A stretch of 11,211 nt of DNA from Bacteroidales bacterium UBA3724 (GTDB lineage Bacteria > Bacteroidota > Bacteroidia > Bacteroidales > P3): positions 823-12,033 of the forward strand of contig DFHL01000126.1 in assembly GCA_002371315.1 (NCBI GenBank), given 5' to 3'. A program made the position numbers and the translations under genes. Positions 1 to 6,257 of this stretch are shown here, in pieces (the first letter of the stretch is position 1; each line of letters starts with the position of its first letter). The notes under the pieces are model-generated. The model was given only the letters and a program-made list of their open reading frames with translations. It had not been told where the DNA came from and did no database searches.

Positions 1-169
1 CATCGACAGCGACAGCCGTCTGGCAATGACCGCCGCCATCCGCAAGCACCTGGCCGAGCATCCCGACCACTTCGACCCGCGCCAGTACCTGAAACCGGCC
101 CGCGAGAGTATGAAGAAAATGTACATCCACAAGATTGTCAACGTGCTGGGTTCGAACGACAAACTTTAA
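1..169 (+). CDS. fba: Class II fructose-1,6-bisphosphate aldolase, C-terminal fragment
   Basis: Only the last 55 codons are in the window; the reading frame starts at base 2 and ends with TAA at 167-169. The visible peptide begins IDSDSRLAMTAAIRKHL and ends KIVNVLGSNDKL. This matches, from memory of the family, the C-terminal helices of class II (zinc-dependent) aldolases of Bacteroidales, in which an N-I-D-S/T-D segment contributes to the substrate pocket and the chain ends in a VLGS-type tail. The enzyme cleaves fructose 1,6-bisphosphate to dihydroxyacetone phosphate and glyceraldehyde 3-phosphate in cytoplasmic glycolysis and gluconeogenesis. The zinc ligands are upstream and cannot be checked. 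A strong terminator follows directly, so the gene appears to end its transcription unit. The identification rests on the tail alone. Confidence 0.8.
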   Translation, partial: IDSDSRLAMTAAIRKHLAEHPDHFDPRQYLKPARESMKKMYIHKIVNVLGSNDKL

Positions 170-195
170 TCCGCCGAACCATACTATGCCCAAAG

Positions 196-224
196 AAAAG
201 CGCTCCCTGTGAGCGCTTTTTTTT
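196..224 (+). terminator. Rho-independent terminator after fba
   Basis: A perfect 10-bp stem is formed by AAAAGCGCTC (196-205) and GAGCGCTTTT (211-220), with a 5-nt CCTGT loop. A run of eight T residues (217-224) follows the stem. It sits 27 bases after the aldolase stop codon. The A/T ends of the stem give it some capacity to work on the opposite strand as well. Confidence 0.9.
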
Positions 225-276
225 CGATTTGGGGAAATTTTTTTCGCCTCCGTGTAAAAATCGGACAAAAAATGTT

Positions 277-290
277 ACACATTATTGTGT
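277..290. promoter_or_regulatory. Inverted repeat in the upstream region of the ECF sigma gene
   Basis: ACACA (277-281) and TGTGT (286-290) form a 5-bp inverted repeat with a 4-nt spacer. It overlaps TGTTACA (273-279). It lies about 70-85 bases before the sigma-factor start, in an AT-rich stretch right after the upstream terminator, where its promoter must be. I see no TAnnTTTG housekeeping box here, so an autoregulated ECF-type promoter or an operator is possible. This is inference from position only. Confidence 0.25.
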
Positions 291-361
291 GAAGACAGGA
301 ATGCCCAGCGTGATGCACATACAAGTACTCATTATTCGTAAACCCATACAACCCTAAACCC

Positions 362-862
362 TTGACCCACCAGGAAAAACAGAAGGCTTTTGTCGATATG
401 ATAAAACAGCACGAGCGGCTGATATTGAGGATTTGTGCCCTCTATACCGGCTGCTGCCGCTCGGAGCTGTGCGACCTCTACCAGGACGCCGTGTGCGCTA
501 TGTGGGAGTCGTTCGACAGCTTCAGGCACGACAGCAAGCCTTCGACCTGGATCTATTCCGTCACGCGCTACACGATGCTCAACATCGTCCGCAAGCGCCG
601 CCTCGAGGTGCGGACGCTGCAGGAAGGCGACGACATCGTGGCCGACAGCGGCGACAGCGACCTGCTCGACGAGCTGCGCGACGCCGTGGCGCTGCTGCAG
701 CCCGACGAGCGCGACGTGTTCGTTATGTGGATGGAGGGTTTCAAAATCGACGAAATAGCGCAGATTGCCAATCTCAACTACGGCACCGTGGCGACACGCA
801 TCACACGCATCAAAACGAAACTGAAGGATTATCTGAAAAGTCAACAAGGAGGAAAGCTATGA
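362..862 (+). CDS. ECF-family RNA polymerase sigma factor (RpoE-like)
   Basis: This 166-residue protein has the two-domain plan of extracytoplasmic-function sigma factors. Region 2 lies at about residues 10-80 (FVDMIKQHERLILRICAL, then DLYQDAV and WIYSVTRY) and would bind core polymerase and the -10 element. Region 4 lies at about 103-158 (LLDELRDAVALLQPDERDVF, then a helix-turn-helix containing GFKIDEIAQI and GTVATRITRIKTKL) and would bind the -35 element. The length is normal for the class. The start is a TTG at 362; no in-frame ATG lies upstream before a stop, and the first ATG (398, residue 13) would cut into the conserved start of region 2. The stop overlaps the start of the next gene (ATGA at 859-862), so the two proteins are probably translationally coupled. 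Its likely role is to switch on an envelope regulon when released by that partner. Confidence 0.92.
   Translation: MTHQEKQKAFVDMIKQHERLILRICALYTGCCRSELCDLYQDAVCAMWESFDSFRHDSKPSTWIYSVTRYTMLNIVRKRRLEVRTLQEGDDIVADSGDSDLLDELRDAVALLQPDERDVFVMWMEGFKIDEIAQIANLNYGTVATRITRIKTKLKDYLKSQQGGKL
846..852 (+). promoter_or_regulatory. Strong Shine-Dalgarno before the Dma-like gene
   Basis: AAGGAGG at 846-852 lies six bases before the ATG at 859. Such motifs are uncommon before genes in this window and phylum. Here it fixes the start at 859 rather than any upstream in-frame codon, and it would favour tight coupling with the sigma gene that it sits inside. Confidence 0.7.
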
Positions 863-2259
863 GCAACAAGGATCGGAACAGAAGCATCGACAATGAACTA
901 CAAGACCTCTACAGCCGTTTCAGCAACGAAATGGACAAGGTCGTGCTGCCGTCGGCCGACGAACTGATGCAGTTGCTCGACGAGCACGACCGGGGCGACC
1001 GCCACGCCGCTCCCTTCGTGCCGCTGACGCCGCGGCGCCGCTGGTGGCGCTATGCGGCCGCTGCGGTGCTTTTGGTGGGGCTTGCCACGGCTGGCTGGCT
1101 GGGCCTTGGCGGCGAGCCCTCGCCGCAGATGGCCCGCAAGGGGCAGCCGTCGCAGGGCGGTGGGGATGCCGCGCCGGCTTCAGCGGGTGTCCGTGCCGCG
1201 GCCGACAGCGCTGCCGCTGTGCTGCCCGGCGTGGCCGCCGACGAGGCCGACGGACGGACGCAGATGGCTTGGAACAAGGCCGACGGGCGCGATGCCGTCA
1301 GGACCGGCGAGGCGCTGCTGGATGCGCCTGTGCCGGATTGGCAGGAGACTTACGCGCAGGCTGGCGACAGCACGGACGATGCCGGCGACGCTGGGCTGCG
1401 GCCCTTGCCGGATGCCGAGGGCAGCGGGCTGGCTGAAGGGCCGACTGTGCCTGCGGGCGAGGGCGACCAGAGGGCCGTGCAGCCGTCGCAGACCAACGAC
1501 GGCACCTATGATGCCGAAAACCATACGATTGGCCATTCGCGCAACCTTGATGCGAGAAAAGACCTGCTCCGAAGCGGCAATGTGCTGCTGGACAACGATA
1601 TGGTGCTGACCGTCAGTGCCGGTGCGTCAATTATGGTTGCCGAGCCCGATTTCTGGTGGGGCAACCACAGTATGAACCCGTCGAGGCTGACGCCGACAGG
1701 CTTCGAGTCGAAACCGATGCCGTTTGTGGGCGGCCGGCTGTCGAAAACGGTCTTTCTGAACGACGAGTTCGCGCTGCAGCCCTATGTCGGCGTGATGCTG
1801 AACGCTCTGCACTGGCGCGCCGAATTGGACAGCGGGATGACATATGCGGTGGAGTACAGGCGCGTGCGGCTCGGGGTCGAATTGGGCCTCGGCGCCGAAT
1901 GGCTGTTCAGGCCGCGTCTGGGCCTGACGGCCAACGCGGGCATAGGGGTGTCGGGCCGCACGGGCCAGCGCTTCAGGGGCGAATGCTATCTGCCTGACGG
2001 ACAGCTGGTGCCGGATGATGAAAACAGCTGGTCGGCCTTCGGCAGCGACGGCATCGTGTCGCAGCATTTCTTCTGGTCGCTCGAGGCCGGAGTGCGCTAT
2101 TATGTGGGCCGTTACAGGTTCCTGGAACTGGGGATGGCGTTCCGTGGCAGCTCGCTCGACTATTTCAGCGACAAACTGTCGTTGCCCTACGACATTTTTG
2201 CCCGCTCCTACAAGGAAAAGTCGTTCGGCCTGATGCTCCGCTATGGGTTGGAATTCTGA
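859..2259 (+). CDS. Dma-like dual membrane-spanning anti-sigma factor with C-terminal beta-barrel
   Basis: A 466-residue protein. Residues 1-62 are hydrophilic, with a cluster of basic residues just before the membrane (TPRRRWWR, 58-64), and are predicted cytoplasmic. Residues 65-84 are a single Ala/Leu/Val/Gly-rich transmembrane helix. Residues 85-245 are a low-complexity Ala/Gly/Asp/Pro-rich linker. Residues 246-466 are rich in alternating, aromatic-girdled strands (for example FALQPYVGVMLNALHWR and SLEAGVRYYVGRYRFLELGM) and end in LRYGLEF, with the terminal Phe expected of outer-membrane proteins. An inner-membrane helix joined to an outer-membrane barrel, encoded directly after an ECF sigma gene, is the organisation described for the Dma family of Bacteroides thetaiotaomicron. 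There the N-terminus binds the sigma factor and the barrel sits in the outer membrane. Anti-sigma activity is inferred from layout and context. The N-terminal segment shows no classical zinc anti-sigma motif. Confidence 0.75.
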   Translation: MSNKDRNRSIDNELQDLYSRFSNEMDKVVLPSADELMQLLDEHDRGDRHAAPFVPLTPRRRWWRYAAAAVLLVGLATAGWLGLGGEPSPQMARKGQPSQGGGDAAPASAGVRAAADSAAAVLPGVAADEADGRTQMAWNKADGRDAVRTGEALLDAPVPDWQETYAQAGDSTDDAGDAGLRPLPDAEGSGLAEGPTVPAGEGDQRAVQPSQTNDGTYDAENHTIGHSRNLDARKDLLRSGNVLLDNDMVLTVSAGASIMVAEPDFWWGNHSMNPSRLTPTGFESKPMPFVGGRLSKTVFLNDEFALQPYVGVMLNALHWRAELDSGMTYAVEYRRVRLGVELGLGAEWLFRPRLGLTANAGIGVSGRTGQRFRGECYLPDGQLVPDDENSWSAFGSDGIVSQHFFWSLEAGVRYYVGRYRFLELGMAFRGSSLDYFSDKLSLPYDIFARSYKEKSFGLMLRYGLEF

Positions 2260-2281
2260 CAGTTGCTTTGCTTGACGATGA

Positions 2282-2336
2282 GCCGTCGCCGGGTGCTTTG
2301 CCGGAGTGGGGCATAGTGCACGGCCTTCTTTTTTTA
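2282..2336 (+). terminator. Possible terminator after the sigma/anti-sigma pair
   Basis: GCCGT (2282-2286) can pair with ACGGC (2320-2324), enclosing a smaller CCGG/CCGG stem (2289-2292 with 2301-2304). A T-rich run at 2326-2336 follows. The loops are large and the structure is not a compact hairpin, so this is a weak call supported mainly by position. Confidence 0.3.
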
Positions 2337-2358
2337 TATTTTTTCCATATAAAGGCGT

Positions 2359-2385
2359 TTTGTTTCAGAAAAATATGTAAATTTG
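2359..2385 (+). promoter_or_regulatory. Candidate Bacteroidetes housekeeping promoter for arcC
   Basis: TAAATTTG at 2378-2385 is a perfect match to the -7 consensus TAnnTTTG of the Bacteroidetes primary sigma factor. TTTG at 2359-2362 is the nearest -33-like element, but the 15-bp spacing is shorter than the usual 17-23 bp, so only the -7 box is well supported. Transcription would start near 2391, giving a leader of roughly 55 bases before arcC. Confidence 0.6.
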
Positions 2386-2390
2386 CAGTC

Positions 2391-2402
2391 TCTTTCGAAA
2401 GA
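2391..2402. promoter_or_regulatory. 12-bp perfect palindrome at the expected arcC start site
   Basis: TCTTTCGAAAGA is a perfect dyad that begins 6 bp after the -7 box, so it would overlap the transcription start. This is a good position for a repressor operator or a short 5' hairpin. No regulator is identified in the window, and the site occurs only once here. Confidence 0.3.
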
Positions 2403-2447
2403 AAGAAATATGCATAATTTGTTGAACATAAGAAAAATAAACTATAA

Positions 2448-3383
2448 ATGAAGAAACTTGCAGTGGTCGCTTTCGGCGGTAACGCCCTGCTTCGCAGCGG
2501 CCAGAAAGGTACTTACAAGGAACAACTCGAGAACGTGGAGCAGACTTGCGAAAGCCTGTGCAACCTGCTGAAACGCAACTATAATGTGGTTATCGGCCAC
2601 GGCAACGGCCCCCAGGTGGGCAACGTGATGCTGCAGCACGAGGCCGGCCGCGCCAAGGGCATCGAGGCTATGCCGATGGACTTCTGTGTGGCCGAAACGC
2701 AGGGCTCGATTGCCTATATGATCGAGATGGGCTTGCGCAACGTGATGGCCCGCAACGACATACAGCGAAATGTGGTGACGCTGGTCACTCAGGTGGCTGT
2801 CAACAAGCTGGACCCGATGTTCCAGAATCCCACCAAGCCCGTCGGACCCTACTACACCAAGGAGCAGGCCGAACAGTTTGCCGCCGAGACGGGTGCAAAA
2901 TACAAGGAAGACCCCAAGGGCAACGGCTGGCGCAAGGTCGTGGCTTCGCCCAAGCCGGTGCGTATCAATAATATAAAGATTGTCGAGCAGCTGGCTAAGG
3001 CTGGCAACATCGTCGTCACCGTTGGCGGCGGCGGCATCCCCGTTGTCGAGGAAAGCGACCGCGTGACCGGCGTTGAGGCTGTTATCGACAAGGACCTGGC
3101 CAGCGCCCTCTGCGCCATCGAAATCGGAGCCGACGAGTTCTACATCCTCACCGACGTGCCCAAGGTCTACATCAACTTCCGCAAGGAGAACGAGCAGGCT
3201 CTCGACACCATCACCATCGCCCAGGCCAAGAAGTACCTGGAAGAGGGCCAGTTTGCCGAAGGCTCGATGGCTCCTAAGGTTCGCGCTGCCATTATGTTCG
3301 TCGAACACGGTGGCAAGGAGTGCATCATTACCGAGGCAGGCCAGCTGAACAATCCCCATTGCGGCACCCGCATCGTTAAGTAA
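2448..3383 (+). CDS. arcC: Carbamate kinase
   Basis: A 311-residue, full-length member of the carbamate kinase branch of the amino-acid kinase family. Visible motifs are FGGNALL (9-15), GHGNGPQVGN (50-59) for the phosphate-binding loop, the FQNPTKPVGPYY segment (125-136) typical of carbamate kinases, GWRKVVASPKP (160-170), GGGGIPV (193-199), DKDLASALCA (214-223), TDV (235-237) and GSMAPKV (272-278). The enzyme transfers phosphate from carbamoyl phosphate to ADP, giving ATP plus carbamate, which decomposes to ammonia and CO2. It is the first gene of a probable operon with ornithine carbamoyltransferase, so it most likely acts in the ATP-forming direction. The start is the ATG at 2448, about 63 bases after a -7 box. 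Codon use is strongly biased to C/G-ending codons, as expected for a highly expressed gene. Confidence 0.96.
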   Translation: MKKLAVVAFGGNALLRSGQKGTYKEQLENVEQTCESLCNLLKRNYNVVIGHGNGPQVGNVMLQHEAGRAKGIEAMPMDFCVAETQGSIAYMIEMGLRNVMARNDIQRNVVTLVTQVAVNKLDPMFQNPTKPVGPYYTKEQAEQFAAETGAKYKEDPKGNGWRKVVASPKPVRINNIKIVEQLAKAGNIVVTVGGGGIPVVEESDRVTGVEAVIDKDLASALCAIEIGADEFYILTDVPKVYINFRKENEQALDTITIAQAKKYLEEGQFAEGSMAPKVRAAIMFVEHGGKECIITEAGQLNNPHCGTRIVK

Positions 3384-3433
3384 TAAACCGCTTAAACCAA
3401 GACCTTGACGTCTGTTCAACAACATTATCTGAT

Positions 3434-3889
3434 ATGGAATCTCAGCAATCTCCGATAGACAAGATATCAAACTCGCCGCAGTTCAAGTCTTTTATGAATA
3501 AGTTGGCGACTTTGGGTATACTGTTGACTGTCGCCGGGTCGGTTATGAAACTCTCCGGCGTTCAAACAGGCGTGACGTTGCTTATCGCAGGGGCAGGGAT
3601 CCTCTCAATAGTGTCAATCTTTTTGGGCCGTATATTTCCTTGTCCGTTTCACGTAGGAGAGGCGTTGTGGAAGTTTTCGATGACGCTAACCGGCTACGCT
3701 TCGGCGGTGGTTATTATGGGCCTTTTGTTTGTTGTTATGCACTGGCCGGGAGGTAGCAGGATGCTGATGATTGGTGTCGGCACTCTTGTGATATGCGCCA
3801 TATCTTGGCTGTTCTTTTTGCGCTATTACAGAAAAAACCGTGACATCAAAGTGTTTGAAGAACAAGATGAGAGAAGTGATAACAATTAA
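3434..3889 (+). CDS. Small four-helix membrane protein with internal duplication (GldL-like HWPG motif)
   Basis: A 151-residue protein of unknown function. Hydrophobic segments lie at about 23-40, 45-65, 84-102 and 109-129, with a charged C-terminal tail (130-151). The two helix pairs can be laid over each other: the segment around 27-65 (GILLTVAGSVMKLSGVQTG) aligns with 90-128 (SAVVIMGLLFVVMHWPGGS), suggesting an internal duplication. The MHWPGG motif between helices 3 and 4 resembles the HWPGA turn in GldL and other small Bacteroidetes inner-membrane proteins, but the cytoplasmic domain of GldL is absent. It lies 50 bases after arcC and 54 before arcB. Its codon use is much less biased than that of its neighbours, which suggests weak expression or later insertion between them. 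A helper role for transport or the Arc enzymes is only inference. Confidence 0.75.
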   Translation: MESQQSPIDKISNSPQFKSFMNKLATLGILLTVAGSVMKLSGVQTGVTLLIAGAGILSIVSIFLGRIFPCPFHVGEALWKFSMTLTGYASAVVIMGLLFVVMHWPGGSRMLMIGVGTLVICAISWLFFLRYYRKNRDIKVFEEQDERSDNN

Positions 3890-3903
3890 CAAAAACCGAT
3901 AGA

Positions 3904-3915
3904 GTATTATAATAC
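3904..3915. promoter_or_regulatory. 12-bp perfect AT-rich palindrome before arcB
   Basis: GTATTATAATAC is a perfect dyad 28 bases before the arcB start, inside an AT-rich leader (3890-3943). It could be an operator or part of an internal promoter. No TAnnTTTG box is seen next to it. AT-rich dyads of this length can arise by chance in such leaders. Confidence 0.25.
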
Positions 3916-3943
3916 GAAATTCATAATTTAAAATTAAATAAAA

Positions 3944-4945
3944 ATGGCTTACAATTTAAGAAACCGCAATTTTCTGAAGATCTTAGACTTCAGCCCGAAA
4001 GAACTCAACTATCTGCTCGACCTGGCTCGCGACCTGAAACGCGCCAAATATGCAGGCACCGAGCAGCCTCACCTGAAAGGCAAGAACATTGCCCTGATTT
4101 TCGAAAAGACTTCGACCCGCACCCGTTGCGCTTTCGAGGTTGGTGCTAAGGACCAGGGTGCTCACGTCACCTATCTCGGCCCCACCGGTAGCCAGATCGG
4201 CATCAAGGAGAGTATGAAGGACACCGCCCGCGTGCTGGGTCGTATGTTCGACGGTATCGAATACCGTGGTTTTGACCAGGCTACCGTCGAGGAACTGGCT
4301 CAATATGCCGGTGTTCCCGTTTGGAACGGTCTTACCGCCGAGGCTCACCCCACTCAGATCCTGGCCGACTTCCTCACCATCCAGGAGCATACCGACAAGC
4401 CCCTCAACCAGGTGAAGTTCGCCTACATCGGCGATGCCCGCTACAATATGGGCAACAGCCTGATGGTCGGCGGCGTTAAGATGGGTATGGATATCCGCAT
4501 CATCGCCCCCAAGAAACTGCAGCCTTCGAAAGACCTCGTCAAGAAGTGCCAGGAAATCGCCAAGGAAACCGGCGCCAAGCTTACCGTCACCGACGATGTG
4601 GCTAAGGGTGTCAAGGACCTCGATTTCATCTACACCGACATCTGGGTGTCGATGGGCGAACCCGACAGCGTGTGGAAAGAACGCATCGATATGCTGATGC
4701 CTTATCAGGTTAATGCTGAGCTGATGAAGAAGACTGGCAACCCCAAGTGCAAATTTATGCACTGCCTGCCCGCCTACCACAACCTGGAGACCAAGGCTGG
4801 CCGCGATGTTCACGAGAAGTTCGGTCTGAACGGCATCGAGGTCACCGAGGATGTCTTCGAGAGCGAGAACAGCATCGTCTTCGACGAGGCCGAGAACCGT
4901 ATGCACACCATCAAGGCTGTTATGGTTGCCACTCTGGGCGACTGA
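3944..4945 (+). CDS. arcB: Ornithine carbamoyltransferase, catabolic (ArcB) type
   Basis: A 333-residue, full-length enzyme. The carbamoyl-phosphate signature STRTR is at 57-61 within FEKTSTRTRCAFEVGAKDQG. HPTQ lies at 135-138, the ornithine-binding DIWVSMGEP loop at 232-240 (SMG 236-238), and HCLPAYH at 273-279. The SMG loop and HCLP motif mark a true ornithine transcarbamylase rather than the N-acetyl- or N-succinylornithine enzyme that Bacteroidales normally use for arginine synthesis. The C-terminal stretch (NLETKAG, then GIEVTEDVFES and AENRMHTIKA) resembles catabolic ArcB proteins from memory; argF would be the alternative name. In catabolism it phosphorolyses citrulline to ornithine and carbamoyl phosphate, feeding ArcC. 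Codon use is very biased, implying high expression. The start is the ATG at 3944, with no clear Shine-Dalgarno. Confidence 0.93.
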   Translation: MAYNLRNRNFLKILDFSPKELNYLLDLARDLKRAKYAGTEQPHLKGKNIALIFEKTSTRTRCAFEVGAKDQGAHVTYLGPTGSQIGIKESMKDTARVLGRMFDGIEYRGFDQATVEELAQYAGVPVWNGLTAEAHPTQILADFLTIQEHTDKPLNQVKFAYIGDARYNMGNSLMVGGVKMGMDIRIIAPKKLQPSKDLVKKCQEIAKETGAKLTVTDDVAKGVKDLDFIYTDIWVSMGEPDSVWKERIDMLMPYQVNAELMKKTGNPKCKFMHCLPAYHNLETKAGRDVHEKFGLNGIEVTEDVFESENSIVFDEAENRMHTIKAVMVATLGD

Positions 4946-4951
4946 TTCAGT

Positions 4952-5020
4952 TGAAGATTAATAGCTGAAAATTGAAAATCAGGCTGACGCATCTGCGTTT
5001 CCTGGTTTTCAATTTTCATT
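4952..5020 (+). repeat. Heptamer-arm palindromic element A (after arcB)
   Basis: The left arm is read as 7-nt units in phase with the core: GAAGATT (4953), AATAGCT (4960), GAAAATT (4967) and GAAAATC (4974). The core AGGCTGACGCA follows at 4981-4991. The right arm holds GTTTTCA (5005) and ATTTTCA (5012). GAAAATTGAAAATCAGG (4967-4983) pairs with CCTGGTTTTCAATTTTC (5001-5017) with one G-T pair, and ACGCA (4987-4991) pairs with TGCGT (4994-4998) inside it. The result is a long hairpin 21 bases after the arcB stop, able to end or attenuate transcription or to protect the arcB message. Confidence 0.85.
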
Positions 5021-5057
5021 TTGTAATAAACAAAAACTTTTAACTACCTTAAACTCT

Positions 5058-6257
5058 ATGAACTGGTTTGTCAATCTGTTGACTAACGGAGGCGTCGGCA
5101 CCACCGTCCTAATGCTATCTGTATCTATTTTCGCCGGACTGCTGCTCGGCAAATTCAAAATCAAAGGCATCTCGCTGGGCATCACCTGGGTGCTCTTTGT
5201 GGGCATCATCCTCAGTGCGCTGGGAATCAGCTGCAACCACGATATGCTGCACATCATCAAGGAGTTCGGACTGATACTCTTCGTCGCAGCCGTTGGACTG
5301 CAGGTGGGACCTGGCTTCTTCAAGTCGTTCAAAAAGGGCGGCTTGGCTATGAACCTTATGGCTCTGGTCAACGTGGCTCTCGGCGTGGTCATAACCATCG
5401 TTATCGCCAATTTGGCAGGTGAAGAACTGACCGATATGGCTGGCGTCTACACTGGTGCCATCACCAACACTCCGGGCCTCTCGGCTGCGCAACAGACTGT
5501 GCGCGACCTTGGTATGGACGCTGCCGCTGACCGTCTGGCCAATGGCTACGCTGTGGCCTACCCGTTGGCAGTAGTGGGTATGATTCTGACTTGCATCGTC
5601 TTGCGTCCGCTGTGCCGCATCGACCTGCAGAAGGAACCTACGGTAGCCGAAGACCTTGAACCGAACCGCCAAAAGCAGGACACGCCTGTCTCGCAGCGCC
5701 ACAAAGTCAACCTGATACCGATTTTTGTCATCATCGCCATTGGCATCATACTTGGCTCTATTCCAATCCCGGTGGGTATGTCGGCACCCGTCAAGCTGGG
5801 TCTTGCCGGCGGTCCGCTCGTGGCTGCACTCGTTGGCAGCTGGCTGGGCGTGAAGAAGGGCTGGTTTACGACTGAATTCACTGAAAGCCACGGTGTATGG
5901 ATGCTCCGCGAAGTTGGCATCGCGCTCTTCCTGGCCGGTGTCGGCCTCGGTGCCGGTTCCAGCTTCATCAGCACCATTCAGGCTGGCGGATATATGTGGA
6001 TCCTCTACGGTTTCATCATCACCGTCGTCCCGCCGCTGCTGGTGGCTCTGTTCGGCCGCTTGGTGTTGAAAATCAACTACTACACCCTTATGGGCTTTAT
6101 CGGCGGTGCGCATACCGATCCCCCGACGCTGGCCTTTGCCAACAACATCGCCCCCGAAGGCTGCAAACTGCCCAACACGGGCTATGCCACGGTCTATCCG
6201 CTGACGATGTTCCTGCGCATCTTCACTGCGCAACTGCTTGTCTTACTTGCCGTATGA
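5058..6257 (+). CDS. AspT/YidE-like (aspartate:alanine exchanger family) transporter lacking RCK domains
   Basis: A 399-residue, highly hydrophobic protein built from two homologous halves. Half one carries FGLILFVAAVGLQVGPGF (70-87) and the re-entrant-type signature GAITNTPGLSAAQ (133-145). Half two carries the matching GIALFLAGVGLGAGSSF (287-303) and GGAHTDPPTLAFAN (349-362). These paired signatures are typical of the aspartate:alanine exchanger family. Usual members are near 550 residues with two TrkA-C/RCK domains between the halves; here only a short polar linker (about 188-216) remains, so the cytosolic regulatory part is missing. Following arcC and arcB, it may exchange citrulline or arginine for ornithine, or another amino acid pair; the substrate cannot be read from sequence. 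Its stop overlaps the start of the next gene (ATGA at 6254-6257). Confidence 0.85.
   Translation: MNWFVNLLTNGGVGTTVLMLSVSIFAGLLLGKFKIKGISLGITWVLFVGIILSALGISCNHDMLHIIKEFGLILFVAAVGLQVGPGFFKSFKKGGLAMNLMALVNVALGVVITIVIANLAGEELTDMAGVYTGAITNTPGLSAAQQTVRDLGMDAAADRLANGYAVAYPLAVVGMILTCIVLRPLCRIDLQKEPTVAEDLEPNRQKQDTPVSQRHKVNLIPIFVIIAIGIILGSIPIPVGMSAPVKLGLAGGPLVAALVGSWLGVKKGWFTTEFTESHGVWMLREVGIALFLAGVGLGAGSSFISTIQAGGYMWILYGFIITVVPPLLVALFGRLVLKINYYTLMGFIGGAHTDPPTLAFANNIAPEGCKLPNTGYATVYPLTMFLRIFTAQLLVLLAV

Noticed and set aside
301..357. 18-codon open frame (MPSVMHIQVL) just before the sigma-factor start, considered as a leader peptide
   Set aside because: It has no Shine-Dalgarno, no codon run typical of attenuation and no hairpin pair; a frame this short is expected by chance.
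433..858. N-terminal extension of the Dma-like gene frame through the sigma gene
   Set aside because: The extension is an out-of-frame reading of the sigma factor, rich in Arg and Ala. The ATG at 859 has a strong AAGGAGG and the ATGA overlap.
2442..6233. Long minus-strand open frames opposite arcC, arcB and the exporter (342, 307 and 372 codons)
   Set aside because: Each lies over a clearly recognised enzyme or transporter. None has a recognisable motif, and strong C/G-ending codon bias removes stop codons from the antisense frame.
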